64,000 nt of DNA from an uncultured Chloroflexales bacterium (GCA_937902315.1 CALGUG010000057.1:134720-198719); one strand, 5' to 3'. Numbered from the stretch's first letter, positions 50,334 to 59,151 are shown. Notes: generated by a model not told the origin, from the sequence alone. Numbers and translations: made by a program.

Positions 50334-51740
50334 ATGGTAGCTAGTAATGTGTCGACCTCTCCACAGATACCCGGACCAAAAGGCATTCCGTTGCTTGGTA
50401 ACATTCACCAGATGTTGAGTAACCCGCTCAAAACCTTGGAAAATGCGTTTAACAATTACGGTGACTTGATCCGCCTTCGTCTCGGTCCGCAGGATTTGTA
50501 TGTGATCGCCAACCCCGAGTATATGCGCGATATCTTGTACGACAATCCTGATTCGTATAGCAAGGGTGGTCTGAACGCGGTCTTAACCCTGTTGGCAGGC
50601 AATGGACTGGTTATGCTAGAGGGTGATGCTTGGCGGCGACAACGCCGTTTGCTTCAACCGACGATGCATCGCCAGCGTTTGACCGTTATGACCAAGGTTA
50701 TGACCGATCTGATCGGCGAAATGTGCGATCGCTGGGAAGCGGCGGCACTGGCTGATAAGCCGCTCAATATGATCGATGAAATGAATCGTGTTGCCCGGGT
50801 TGTTATCATCGATACGGTTTTGGGCGGCGCGCTATCAAAGGATGATGATCGAGTCGATCAGTTGGTAGGAACACTGATTAAGACCTTGGGCATGCGCTTT
50901 TGGACCTATAGCCTGCCGAAATGGTTGCCGCTGCCGGGTAAGAAAGAGTTTGACGAAGCGCTTGTAACTCTTAACACGACCATTTATGAGATTATTGCTC
51001 AGGCGCGCCAAAAAGGTCAGTATGATGGCAATGATCTGTTGAGCATGCTGCTTGGCATGCGCGATGAAGATGGTCAAGCTCTTAGCGATAAGCAGATTCG
51101 TGATGAGATGGTTTCGATCTTTATCGCTGGCTACGAGACCACTGCGATCGCAATGGCTTGGACTTGGTATTTTATGGCGCGCCATCCCCAGTATTACCAG
51201 CGCTTGATCGATGAGGTCGACACAGTTTTGGAAGGGCATGTTCCTGTGATGGCCGATATGGGGCGTCTGAATTTTACTCGCATGGTTTTTCAAGAGTCGC
51301 TACGAGTATACCCATCGGCTTGGATGGTACCGCGCGCGACCATCAACGAGACCAGATTCGGCAAGTATGTGATTCCGCCCAAATCGCCCCTGATGATCTG
51401 TACCTACCTTCTGCATCATCATCCCGACTACTGGGAAGAACCCTTGGTTTTTAACCCCGATCGTTTCGACCCCGAGAAGAATATTGAAGCCACAAAGACC
51501 GCCTATATGCCATTTGGAGCCGGCCCGCGCCAGTGTATGGGTATTAACTTCGCTATGCTCGAAGCGCAGTTGGTTATTTCGATGGTTGCTCAGCGCTTTA
51601 CGATGGAGCTCGTTGATAATCGCGAGATCAAGCCCACCATTCAGACGACCTTGCACCCAGAACGCGATATTTTGATTCGTGTTAAGCTGCGCGATAAGAA
51701 GAAGCCAGCAGAACGACTCAGCGAACAGGCTGTCTCCTAG
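50334..51740 (+). CDS. Cytochrome P450
   Basis: A 468-residue soluble P450. The N-terminal proline-rich hinge is PQIPGPKGIPLLGN, without a membrane anchor. Oxygen-binding helix I is AGYETT, the ExxR motif is ESLR, and the PERF-like motif is NPDRFDP. The heme loop FGAGPRQCMG has Cys401 as the thiolate ligand. The layout resembles class II-type (CYP4/CYP3-like) bacterial enzymes. Located about 1 kb after the class II cyclase on the same strand, it is a candidate tailoring oxidase for the diterpenoid. AGGGAGA precedes the ATG. Confidence 0.95.
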   Translation: MVASNVSTSPQIPGPKGIPLLGNIHQMLSNPLKTLENAFNNYGDLIRLRLGPQDLYVIANPEYMRDILYDNPDSYSKGGLNAVLTLLAGNGLVMLEGDAWRRQRRLLQPTMHRQRLTVMTKVMTDLIGEMCDRWEAAALADKPLNMIDEMNRVARVVIIDTVLGGALSKDDDRVDQLVGTLIKTLGMRFWTYSLPKWLPLPGKKEFDEALVTLNTTIYEIIAQARQKGQYDGNDLLSMLLGMRDEDGQALSDKQIRDEMVSIFIAGYETTAIAMAWTWYFMARHPQYYQRLIDEVDTVLEGHVPVMADMGRLNFTRMVFQESLRVYPSAWMVPRATINETRFGKYVIPPKSPLMICTYLLHHHPDYWEEPLVFNPDRFDPEKNIEATKTAYMPFGAGPRQCMGINFAMLEAQLVISMVAQRFTMELVDNREIKPTIQTTLHPERDILIRVKLRDKKKPAERLSEQAVS

Positions 51741-51826
51741 GGTTTTGTAAATCGGTTTGTATTGTTGGGTGGTGGGGGCGTTCTGTGGCACACAGCCAGC
51801 TACAAGGCCGGATGGGCGGGCGGGAG

Positions 51827-51848
51827 GTTGGTAGCCGAAGGCGGACGC
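51827..51848 (-). repeat. Dispersed-repeat core, minus orientation
   Basis: A 22-bp core with one mismatch (GCCGAAGGC), arms GGGCGGGCGGGAG and CGCCAGAGCGCTGAAG. Confidence 0.75.
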
Positions 51849-51924
51849 GCCAGGGAACGAATAGGAGCTAAAGAGTTCGCCGCCAGAGCGCTGAAGTAGT
51901 CAGCCAGATGTGCTGGTAGAGCTA

Positions 51925-51965
51925 GAAAAGGGCTGGAGCCGCTCGTACGCACTCCAACCCTTTTC
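51925..51965 (-). terminator. Hairpin after the receiver-Roadblock gene
   Basis: GAAAAGGGCTGGAG pairs with CTCCAACCCTTTTC (one mismatch), 20 bases past the minus-strand stop. Confidence 0.65.
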
Positions 51966-51984
51966 GCTGTTTTAAGCACTAGAC

Positions 51985-52902
51985 TTAGTGATACTGCTCT
52001 CCGAAGAGGCGTTGTAATTTATCGTTGAGCGGCGTCGTAAGCTCTTGTTTGGGCTGCATTTCGAGGTAGGACTGTTCGGCGAGCATATCGAGATGCTGGA
52101 GGCGTTCGGCACCGCGCTTTATGCTGGGCCAGATGCATCCGATTTTGGTGCTGGTGGAACTTTTATCGAAGCAGAGCACTAAGAGCTTATCGTTGCCTAC
52201 ATTGGTTGAATAGATATCGAAGAGCTTGCCTTCGTGTACATGGGTATGGCTGCTGTGTTCTTCGTGGAGGAGCTGGGCCAGACGATAGGAATGGGCGAAG
52301 GTTCCTGCGATCGACGAGACCAAGGCCGAGAGATCGAGATCATGGATCTCGCCTTGCTGGGCGATTACTAAACCAAGATGATTGATATAGAGGGCATAAC
52401 TGGCTGAACTCTCTTGGCGAATGTCATTAAGGCAGTCTCGCAGATCATCGATGGGCGTTGTGCTTCGCTGAAGGAATGCTTCTGAAAGGTGTATGGCTTG
52501 TTCGCTGGTTTTGTGAAGGCCATCTAGAGCGAGGGCAGAACGGACGCTGCTGCGCAAGGCTTCTTCGTCGGCTGGCGTTTCGAGCAAGGTTGCGTGTAGT
52601 CGTTGGCTAAAGATTTGGGCACTGGCAGCGGCTTTGGGGTCGTGCAACAGAACAAGTTTGATTGCTCCGTTATAGACATCGTAGATCTGTTCGACAAACT
52701 GTTGCGTTTCGCTATCGCGCGAAAGGCGGGTAAGCAGCAGGTCGAAACGATGGCGCGTTGCCTGGAGTTGGGCAGCACCGATTGAGCCAACTGTAATGAT
52801 ACGGTACGCTACACCTATTGCTGGGGGAGTGGCGATCAACGCTTCTGCGTACCGTCGGCGCGCTAGGGTGTCTGGTTCGACAATGAGGATGTGGTATTCC
52901 AT
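51985..52902 (-). CDS. Receiver-like plus Roadblock/LC7-type regulatory protein
   Basis: A 305-residue protein. Residues 1-125 look like a degenerate response-regulator receiver (MEYHILIVEPDTLARRRYAEAL, RFDLLLTRLS), with the second acidic residue of the N-terminal pair kept as E-P-D but little support for the conserved lysine. Residues about 150-275 resemble a Roadblock/LC7 domain (LNDIRQESSASYALYINHLGLVIAQQGEIHDLDLSALVSSIAGTFA). Roadblock proteins commonly regulate MglA/Ras-like small GTPases, for example in polarity and gliding. No GTPase gene is adjacent. Confidence 0.7.
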   Translation of the reverse strand: MEYHILIVEPDTLARRRYAEALIATPPAIGVAYRIITVGSIGAAQLQATRHRFDLLLTRLSRDSETQQFVEQIYDVYNGAIKLVLLHDPKAAASAQIFSQRLHATLLETPADEEALRSSVRSALALDGLHKTSEQAIHLSEAFLQRSTTPIDDLRDCLNDIRQESSASYALYINHLGLVIAQQGEIHDLDLSALVSSIAGTFAHSYRLAQLLHEEHSSHTHVHEGKLFDIYSTNVGNDKLLVLCFDKSSTSTKIGCIWPSIKRGAERLQHLDMLAEQSYLEMQPKQELTTPLNDKLQRLFGEQYH

Positions 52903-53145
52903 AGTTTCGTACCTAGTTATGCTTGAAGATCGAGGTGCTAGCGTCAGAGATGACAGCGCTTGCTTGTCACCAACGAGCCTGGGAATGGGGTGGGGATGTG
53001 ATGGTGGGACGGTGCTTGATCGAGCAGCAGGGTGTGATCGGAAGGGGTTGTGCGGGCTTTTCGATCAAACTAGAGACGATGAAACTCGGTTGAATAGGTT
53101 TGATGTATGGACGGCGCATTCCTTTCTGCCGAAGCATCACGAGCA

Positions 53146-53154
53146 TGCTATAAT
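53146..53154 (+). promoter_or_regulatory. Extended -10 promoter of dus
   Basis: TGCTATAAT, exact extended -10, 90 bases before the dus ATG. The rest of 52903-53243 holds nothing else I can support. Confidence 0.55.
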
Positions 53155-53243
53155 GCAATCCTTATGTAGTATATAATCACTTTGCAGCTTTTGACATTTC
53201 ATTTTGTTTATCAGATGGTATGTATACGGTAAGGAAATAGACA

Positions 53244-54260
53244 ATGAATCGTTATGATGATCTTCCGACCAGTTATCAGGTGGGGACATTAACGATCAAT
53301 CCAAATATTACACTTGCCCCTATGGCAGGGGTTACAGACAGTATTTTTCGTCGTTTGGTCTTGAGTTTAGGTGGTTGTGGCCTCGTTTGCAGCGAAATGA
53401 CCAATGCAGCGAGCGTCAGCCCGCAAGCGCGCAAACGACATAAATTGCTTGACTATCTGCCGGTTGAGCGCCCGATCGCGATGCAATTGAGCGGAAATGA
53501 TCCTGACTTGGTGGCGCGCGCGGCGCGAACCGTCGAAGAGCTCGGCCCAGATATTATCGACATTAACTGCGGCTGCCCTTCGCCCAAGGTGACGGGTGGC
53601 GGTCACGGTTCGGCTTTGCTGCGCGACCTGCCCAAGCTGAGCGCGCTGCTCGAAGCAGTGCGGGCTGCGGTTTCGTTGCCGATCACACTGAAGTTCCGGG
53701 CCGGTTGGGACGAGAATAATCTGAACTATATCGAAACAGCCAAACGGGCCGAGGCTGCCGGAGTGGCGGCCATCGCGCTGCACCCCCGTACACGCGAGCA
53801 GGCCTATCGTGGCAGCGCCGACTGGTCGCGGGTCGCCGAGGTGAAGCAGGCTGTGTCTATTCCGGTGATCGGCAGCGGCGATGTGACCGAGGCCGCCGAT
53901 GCATTGGAGCGTCTGCGCAGCAGCGGCGCAGATGGTGTGATGATCGGGCGCGGCGCGATGGCTAACCCGTGGATCTTTATGCAGATCGCTCAGTTGCGTC
54001 GAGGCGAGCCTATGTTTGTGCCGACTCCCGCCGATAAGTACGATCTGTTGCGCCGTTACCTGAGCATGTGCGAAGAAGAGATGCCGGAACGCTTGGCGCT
54101 CAATAAGATCAAGCAGTTGATCGGCCAATTTAATGTCGGTCTGCCGGGTAGCGCCAATCTGCGCGCAGCTATTCATCGCTCTGGCTCGCCTCAAGAGGCC
54201 CACGAGCATTTGGAAGCATTCTTTACGCCTTATATCGAGTCTGAAGCGGTTGCAGGCTAG
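53244..54260 (+). CDS. dus: tRNA-dihydrouridine synthase
   Basis: A 338-residue FMN TIM-barrel enzyme reducing uridines in tRNA. ITLAPMAGVTDSIFRRL begins the barrel. The catalytic Cys111 is in DINCGCPSPKVTGGGHGSALL. HPRTREQAYRGSADW and VIGSGDV are the FMN phosphate-binding segments, and GADGVMIGRGAMANPWIF follows. It is closest to the DusB group by these motifs. First gene of a plus-strand series with a metallohydrolase and an FMN-reductase-like gene. Confidence 0.95.
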   Translation: MNRYDDLPTSYQVGTLTINPNITLAPMAGVTDSIFRRLVLSLGGCGLVCSEMTNAASVSPQARKRHKLLDYLPVERPIAMQLSGNDPDLVARAARTVEELGPDIIDINCGCPSPKVTGGGHGSALLRDLPKLSALLEAVRAAVSLPITLKFRAGWDENNLNYIETAKRAEAAGVAAIALHPRTREQAYRGSADWSRVAEVKQAVSIPVIGSGDVTEAADALERLRSSGADGVMIGRGAMANPWIFMQIAQLRRGEPMFVPTPADKYDLLRRYLSMCEEEMPERLALNKIKQLIGQFNVGLPGSANLRAAIHRSGSPQEAHEHLEAFFTPYIESEAVAG

Positions 54261-54295
54261 AGGAGCAGCCCTAATTGAGCAAGGAGGCCTTTGGA

Positions 54296-55519
54296 ATGGC
54301 TGTAGATCAGATCAGTCGTCACTATATCGAGCTAGCCTTTGCAATCGAGCGCCATATGGAAGGCTATATCGATGGCTATTATGGTCCTGCTGAGCTAAAA
54401 GAGCAGGCCGCGGCTCAGCCAGATCAGTCGCTCGACGCGATCGCCGATGGGCTAGGCTTGCTGCGTGCGGCTTTGCAAGCCAGCGATTATCCGCTGCGGC
54501 GCAAACAGTATCTGGGTGTGCAGATCCGTGGTATGCAGACCATGGTGCGCAAGCTAGCTGGCGACCAGATCAACTACCGCGACGAGGTGCGCGACTATTT
54601 CGATATCGAGCCGACTCAAACGCCCGACGATGTGTTTGCCGAGGCGATCGAACAGCTCGACGAGCTGCTGCCCGGCGAAGGCGAGATCGCGGATCGTATG
54701 CGCGAATGGAATCGCCGCTTCGAGGTGAGCACCGAAGTCGCTCAAAAGATGATCTCGGTTATCGCTGCCGAGGCGCGCAAACGCACGCTGGCTATGCTCG
54801 AACTGCCCAGCGACGAGTCGGTCTCGTTTAGCTTGGTGAACGATAAGCCTTGGAGCGGCTATAACTGGTATCTGGGCGGTCATAAGTCGCTGGTCGAGAT
54901 CAATACCGATCTGCCGATTCGGGCCAATCGCTTGCTCGGTCTGATCTGCCACGAAGCCTATCCGGGCCACCATACCGAACACTCCTTGAAGGAATATGAG
55001 CTCTATGAGCAGAAGGGCTGGGGCGAACACAGCATTTTGCTGATCAATACGCCCGAGTGTGTCATCTCGGAAGGCATCGCCACCTTGGCCGAAGAGATCA
55101 TCTTCGAGCACGACTACAACGAGTGGCTGGCGCGCGAGGTCTTCCCCTTAGCTCAGATCGATGTCGATGTCGCGCTGATTCAGCGCATCAATGCGGCGGC
55201 GCGCCCCATGGCGGCCCTGAATTCCAATGCGGCGCTGCTTCTGCACGAGCAGGGCGCTGATCCTGAAGAAGTGGTGCAGTACATTATGCGCTATGGTCTG
55301 CGCACCGAAAAGGAAGCGCGCCAAAGTTTACGCTTCATCAGCGACCCGCTCTGGCGGCCCTATGTCTTCACCTATCACGCTGGTTATGCGCTGCTGAGCC
55401 GCTGGCTCAAGCGTGGCGACCGCAAAGAGCGCTTTGTAACGCTCTTGCGCGACCAGATCTTCCCCTCGTTGATCGAGACGTGGGTGATCGAAGAGGAACG
55501 CAACTGCGTGCGCGGTTAG
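54296..55519 (+). CDS. DUF885-like zinc metallohydrolase
   Basis: A 407-residue, mostly helical protein. ATG at 54296 has AAGGAGG eight bases upstream; a TTG seven codons earlier is rejected. The HEAYPGHH motif (His219, Glu220, His225/His226) and the later glutamate in VISEGIATLAEE match the HExxxxHH zinc signature of DUF885 proteins and related M2/M3-like gluzincins. Probably a cytoplasmic peptidase or hydrolase. Substrate unknown. 35 bp after dus. Confidence 0.8.
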   Translation: MAVDQISRHYIELAFAIERHMEGYIDGYYGPAELKEQAAAQPDQSLDAIADGLGLLRAALQASDYPLRRKQYLGVQIRGMQTMVRKLAGDQINYRDEVRDYFDIEPTQTPDDVFAEAIEQLDELLPGEGEIADRMREWNRRFEVSTEVAQKMISVIAAEARKRTLAMLELPSDESVSFSLVNDKPWSGYNWYLGGHKSLVEINTDLPIRANRLLGLICHEAYPGHHTEHSLKEYELYEQKGWGEHSILLINTPECVISEGIATLAEEIIFEHDYNEWLAREVFPLAQIDVDVALIQRINAAARPMAALNSNAALLLHEQGADPEEVVQYIMRYGLRTEKEARQSLRFISDPLWRPYVFTYHAGYALLSRWLKRGDRKERFVTLLRDQIFPSLIETWVIEEERNCVRG

Positions 55520-55706
55520 CGAAAACATGGAGGCTTGGATGAACAGGGCTGCACCGTTCCCAAATCCTCCCGACTCCAGCCCTATGCCGCTGTTCCTGAT
55601 CTGGAAGGGTGGCGTAGGGCTGCTTTTGTAGCTCGGCTTTCGCAGCGAGCTGCCCTGTATACACAAGGGCGGCCTCGTAGATTGATCTAAAGAGTGATCT
55701 TTGCTT

Positions 55707-56252
55707 ATGCACGATGGCTATTTGTTTACTCTAGGGATCTGCGGCACAGCTAGTTCGGCTAGTATCGCCCCGAATCTGTTGACCGCTATGATGAAAGCGA
55801 TTCGTCCAGTCAAGCGGGTGGCCCACCTCGGCGATATTCGCCCGCTGCAATCCGACGGATCGTTAACCAAAGATAGCTTTCTTGAGGAGGTTGTTGACGA
55901 CATTCCTGATGCCGAAGCGCTCTTGATCGTCACACCGCTGCTGCATGGTGGGTTGCCGCCTCGTCTGCAAGCGCTGCTGGCATGCGCGAGCGAGCGCCTA
56001 GAGGCCAACGCTTTCAGCGACATGCTGGCGGGTTTGGTCTGTGTGGGCGGCGATGCTGGCGAGCGCGAGGCCGCCGAGAGCGCTGTGCGGCGTTGGTGCG
56101 ATCAGCATCAGATCGGCTTGCTGGATGTTGTGGCTCTGCCCGATGCGCCGCTCGACCCCGCCGTGCAAGAGCCAGCGCTCGAGCTGGCGCGTCGTGTCTA
56201 TGATGGCGCTTCGCAACGCCTGCGTGCCCGAGGGATCGAGCATGCCCGCTAG
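55707..56252 (+). CDS. Flavodoxin-like (NADPH-dependent FMN reductase-type) protein
   Basis: A 181-residue protein with a flavodoxin-like fold: GICGTASSASIAPNLLTAM as the phosphate loop, then EALLIVTPLLHGGLPPRLQALLACAS and LAGLVCVGGDAGERE, as in FMN reductases and chromate reductases. A TTG two codons earlier is an alternative start. It overlaps the following acyltransferase gene by 11 bp. Specific electron donor and acceptor unknown. Confidence 0.75.
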   Translation: MHDGYLFTLGICGTASSASIAPNLLTAMMKAIRPVKRVAHLGDIRPLQSDGSLTKDSFLEEVVDDIPDAEALLIVTPLLHGGLPPRLQALLACASERLEANAFSDMLAGLVCVGGDAGEREAAESAVRRWCDQHQIGLLDVVALPDAPLDPAVQEPALELARRVYDGASQRLRARGIEHAR

Positions 56253-57033
56253 GCCAGCGCCGAGCGACGATCTGCCCGAGATCCCGGCCAACAAGAACTG
56301 GCTCGGCGACAGCCTGATCTATCGCTGTTTGGTGCGTTATCCGCTCTGGCGCTCGTTTTCGCGCATCGCGGCCCAGGTCGAGGGCGAGCTGCCCCGAGCC
56401 GACGACGCCCCTCTGATCGTCTATCTAAACCACCCTTCGTGGTGGGACGGCTACCTCTGTTTTGTGATCGACCGCATTCTGCTGCGCTCCAGCTTTGACA
56501 GCTACCTGATGATGGAGGACAAGCAACTGCGCTCCTATCGCTTCTTCACGTGGAGCGGCGCCTTTTCGGTCGATCGCACCCGCCCCGAATCGGCTGCCCG
56601 CTCGCTGCGCTACAGCGCAAAGCTGCTGGGGCGCGAACGGCCGAGCGCGCTCTACATCTTCCCGCAGGGCATGCTCAGTCCTAGCGATCAGCGCCCGCTC
56701 AGGCTCTACCGTGGGGCTGCCCAGATCGCCATCCTGCTCGATCGCGAAGTGACCTTCCTGCCTGTGGCGCTGCGCTACGAGTTCGGCAAAGAGCAGTTGC
56801 CCGAAGCTTTTTTGCGCATCGGCCCGGCCCACCGCGCAAGGCCGCCGCTGCAGGCCACCGCCCTGACCCGCGAGCTGCAAGAGCGTCTAAGCCGGAACTG
56901 CGATCAACTGCGCGACGACTTTTTGAGCGGGCGCACCGCCTCGTACCCCACTGTGCTGCGCGGGCGACAGGGCATCAATCGCCTCTTCGATCGTCTATTC
57001 GGCTGGATGCTCGCGCGATCGCCTTCCAAATGA
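56242..57033 (+). CDS. PlsC-like 1-acylglycerol-phosphate or carotenoid acyltransferase
   Basis: A 263-residue acyltransferase. Block I is YLNHPSWWDGYL (HxxxxD), and block III is IFPQGMLSP in place of the usual FPEG. VTFLPVALRY is block IV. No strong membrane helix. It starts inside the flavodoxin-like gene, and its 3' end overlaps the convergent cruF-like gene by 39 bp. Because of that neighbour it might acylate a carotenoid glycoside (CruD-like) rather than lysophosphatidate. That is an inference. Confidence 0.8.
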   Translation: MPARPAPSDDLPEIPANKNWLGDSLIYRCLVRYPLWRSFSRIAAQVEGELPRADDAPLIVYLNHPSWWDGYLCFVIDRILLRSSFDSYLMMEDKQLRSYRFFTWSGAFSVDRTRPESAARSLRYSAKLLGRERPSALYIFPQGMLSPSDQRPLRLYRGAAQIAILLDREVTFLPVALRYEFGKEQLPEAFLRIGPAHRARPPLQATALTRELQERLSRNCDQLRDDFLSGRTASYPTVLRGRQGINRLFDRLFGWMLARSPSK

Positions 57034-57822
57034 AAACATCGGCTTTGGAAGCAGCTCCCACAGCCTGCCGCCAGCCAGCAGGGCCAGCAACAGCACCAAG
57101 GCGATCGCGCTGGCGAGCCAGAAGCCATAGGCCAGATTGACCAGCAGAAAGAGCAGCAGATTGAGCAGATAGAGCGCGATCGGCAGCCAAACCAGCTCGA
57201 GCTCGCTCGATCTCCACGCGCTGATCGCCAGCAGCGCCGCTCCGAGGATCAGGCTGCTGCCTCCCCAGCCCAGAAAATTGCTGAGCGGCACGCCATAATA
57301 CCAGCCACCCGTGTGCCATTCCCAATAGCGGTTGGCGTAAACGATCACCGGTTCGAGGGTCAGATCCAGCCCGACGGTGATCAGCATCACCAATAGCAGA
57401 CGCGCCCAGAGCCGCTGTCGCTCGGCCCCGAGCAGACGATCTGCCAGCAGCAAGGCGCTCGGCACCACCAGAACCCACGCAAACGGTATCGCGATCGGCA
57501 CTTCATCGGCGATCTGAGGCTGCAAGCGCTCGGTGTAGCTGTAGCTGCCGAAAGGGAAGCCGCTGGTTGTGCCGATATGCTCGATCGCCCAAGCTCCGCA
57601 TACGATCACCAGGCCCGCTAGCCCGCCGCGCCAGCCGTAGTTGAGCAGCAGCCAGAGCCAGACGAGCAGCCCGGGAACGATCAGAAAGAGCCCGCCCAGC
57701 CACTCGCCCCAGCTTGGAATACGATCGAGCATCAGTAAGAGCGTCGAGCCGGGCCAAAGCCCCAGATAGAGCAAGAAGATTGCGAGCATAAGCTTCGTTA
57801 AGCTGCTTTGCCTTGTCTGCAT
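56995..57822 (-). CDS. CruF-like carotenoid 1,2-hydratase
   Basis: A 275-residue membrane protein of about eight helices in the carotenoid biosynthesis (CruF/DUF422, bisanhydrobacterioruberin hydratase) family. Hallmarks are AIEHIGTTSGFPFGSYSYTE, then DLTLEPV, and WEWHTGGWYYGVPLSNFLGW. The enzyme adds water to the psi-end of gamma-carotene to give 1'-hydroxy carotenoids, later glycosylated in Chloroflexota. AAAGGT precedes the ATG. Its end overlaps the acyltransferase gene. Confidence 0.88.
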   Translation of the reverse strand: MQTRQSSLTKLMLAIFLLYLGLWPGSTLLLMLDRIPSWGEWLGGLFLIVPGLLVWLWLLLNYGWRGGLAGLVIVCGAWAIEHIGTTSGFPFGSYSYTERLQPQIADEVPIAIPFAWVLVVPSALLLADRLLGAERQRLWARLLLVMLITVGLDLTLEPVIVYANRYWEWHTGGWYYGVPLSNFLGWGGSSLILGAALLAISAWRSSELELVWLPIALYLLNLLLFLLVNLAYGFWLASAIALVLLLALLAGGRLWELLPKPMFSFGRRSREHPAE

Positions 57823-57974
57823 AGATACCTTTCTGGCTGATAGCGCTGGTGTGTTTCTAGATTCGCTTGATCACGGCTTGTATCTTTTGGCCTTCAGCAC
57901 GCCCAATATCTTTATCTGCTTACTTAGTTTAGCACTCTAGCGGCGAAGTCCTTTCCTTCCATTTAGCTTCTAGC

Positions 57975-57996
57975 GCGTCCGCCTACGGCTACCAAC
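57975..57996 (+). repeat. Dispersed-repeat core, plus orientation
   Basis: A perfect 22-bp core, arms AGCACTCTAGCGGC and AGGCTGTTAGAGTG. Together with the next copy it occupies much of 57823-58400. Confidence 0.8.
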
Positions 57997-58305
57997 CTCC
58001 CAACCACCCATACAGGCTGTTAGAGTGCGTTGAAAGGCCGCTGGCACATCCAAGGACCTCTCGATTTCCTATTACCACCTTTGAGACAGATAGGCGCTGT
58101 GTATCGATTTTCCGCTTGCCGAGAGCGTCTAATGCCAAACTGGAACGTGACTGTTTTTGCTTGGTATTTCGTTTTTTTCTAGCTTGCAAGAGTATACGGC
58201 TTTGGACTGATTTGTGATGAAAACGAGTATGGATAGGCGGGTATTGTAGCGCCCAAGGTCGCAGCGTAAGCTGCGAGATAGCACCTAGCATGGGAGGTCG
58301 GCCGA

Positions 58306-58327
58306 TTTTGTAGCCGAAGGCGGACGC
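58306..58327 (-). repeat. Diverged dispersed-repeat core, minus orientation
   Basis: Keeps TAGCCGAAGGCGGACGC. Inverted relative to the copy 330 bp upstream. A second-family end (CAAGAGTATACGGCTTT) lies between them near 58186. Confidence 0.65.
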
Positions 58328-58479
58328 GCTTGGGAACAGTTTGAGGGTGACGACCCTTCCGCCTGTTGCTGCTGGAAAACAATGACCCGAAAACACAATG
58401 TTCTGGGCGCTTGTCGTATGACCTGAGCTAGTTGGCGCTACGAGCTTGCTTCTTAACGGTAGGAATTCTGTGGGAATTG

Positions 58480-58672
58480 TATAATATAATGAAAGTATAG
58501 GCTTTTATGTCGCTTTTTGGGCAAGTTGTGGAACAAATCTTGGAACAAATTACTCTTTGCCCTGTCTTCTATAGCTTATTGTGTGGCTAGCCTAGAAGAG
58601 GGTGCAAGCCTGTACTTGGAACATATATCGTCGCTGATACAAGATAGCGAAACCTCTTTGAGGTTTTATTTT
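58480..58672 (+). ncRNA. Candidate small RNA or leader
   Basis: TATAAT (58480, and again 58485) could start a transcript that ends at AAACCTC-TTT-GAGGTTT followed by TATTTTT (58650-58672), about 170 bases with no ORF. TGGAACAAAT occurs twice, and TTGGAACA a third time, inside it; GGGCAA can pair with TTGCCC. It could instead be an attenuated leader for the response regulator gene. No known RNA family recognised. Confidence 0.3.
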
Positions 58673-58773
58673 TGACAATGAACAGTAGAAAAAGCTCTTT
58701 AGTAAGCGGAATAATGTATTGTGCTGATATGATTATCGCTCAGATGAGAACACTCGAATGAAGGAAGAGTGCC

Positions 58774-59151
58774 ATGCAAGAGAAAAAACCGATACGGATC
58801 TTAATTGTTGAAGATGACTATCATATCAGCCGCATTCTGCAACTTGCCATGACTCAAAGTGGGGTTCCCTGTCAGCAAGATTCTGCTTTGAGTGCAGAAG
58901 AGGCGCTCGAAATGTGGCAAAAGCAATCATATGATCTGTTGTTAACCGATCATAACTTACGGGGTATGACAGGCCTTCAACTCATCAGAACCCTACGCAG
59001 TCAGGGAGAACAGGTGCCCATTATTATGATGACCGCCTACGATACGCCTCAATTGGAACGCGAAGTGAGATCGCTTGGTATTTCGGCCTATATTCCGAAA
59101 CCGTTTCTGATCGAAGAAGTTGTGGCTGCGATCGAACGTGTTCTTAGGTAA
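58774..59151 (+). CDS. Single-domain response regulator (CheY-like)
   Basis: A 125-residue receiver with no output domain. Acidic pocket Glu13/Asp14/Asp15, phospho-acceptor Asp59 (LLLTDHNLRGMTG), Thr87 and Lys109 (AYIPKPF) are all present, so it is competent for phosphotransfer. The cognate kinase is not in the window. AAGGAAGAG precedes the ATG. Confidence 0.93.
   Translation: MQEKKPIRILIVEDDYHISRILQLAMTQSGVPCQQDSALSAEEALEMWQKQSYDLLLTDHNLRGMTGLQLIRTLRSQGEQVPIIMMTAYDTPQLEREVRSLGISAYIPKPFLIEEVVAAIERVLR

Noticed and set aside
53367..54209. 280-codon minus-strand ORF opposite dus
   Set aside because: Antisense to conserved Dus motifs and lacking its own family or SD.
57989..58396. 135-codon minus-strand ORF after cruF
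   Set aside because: Built from two repeat copies; no SD or recognisable domain.
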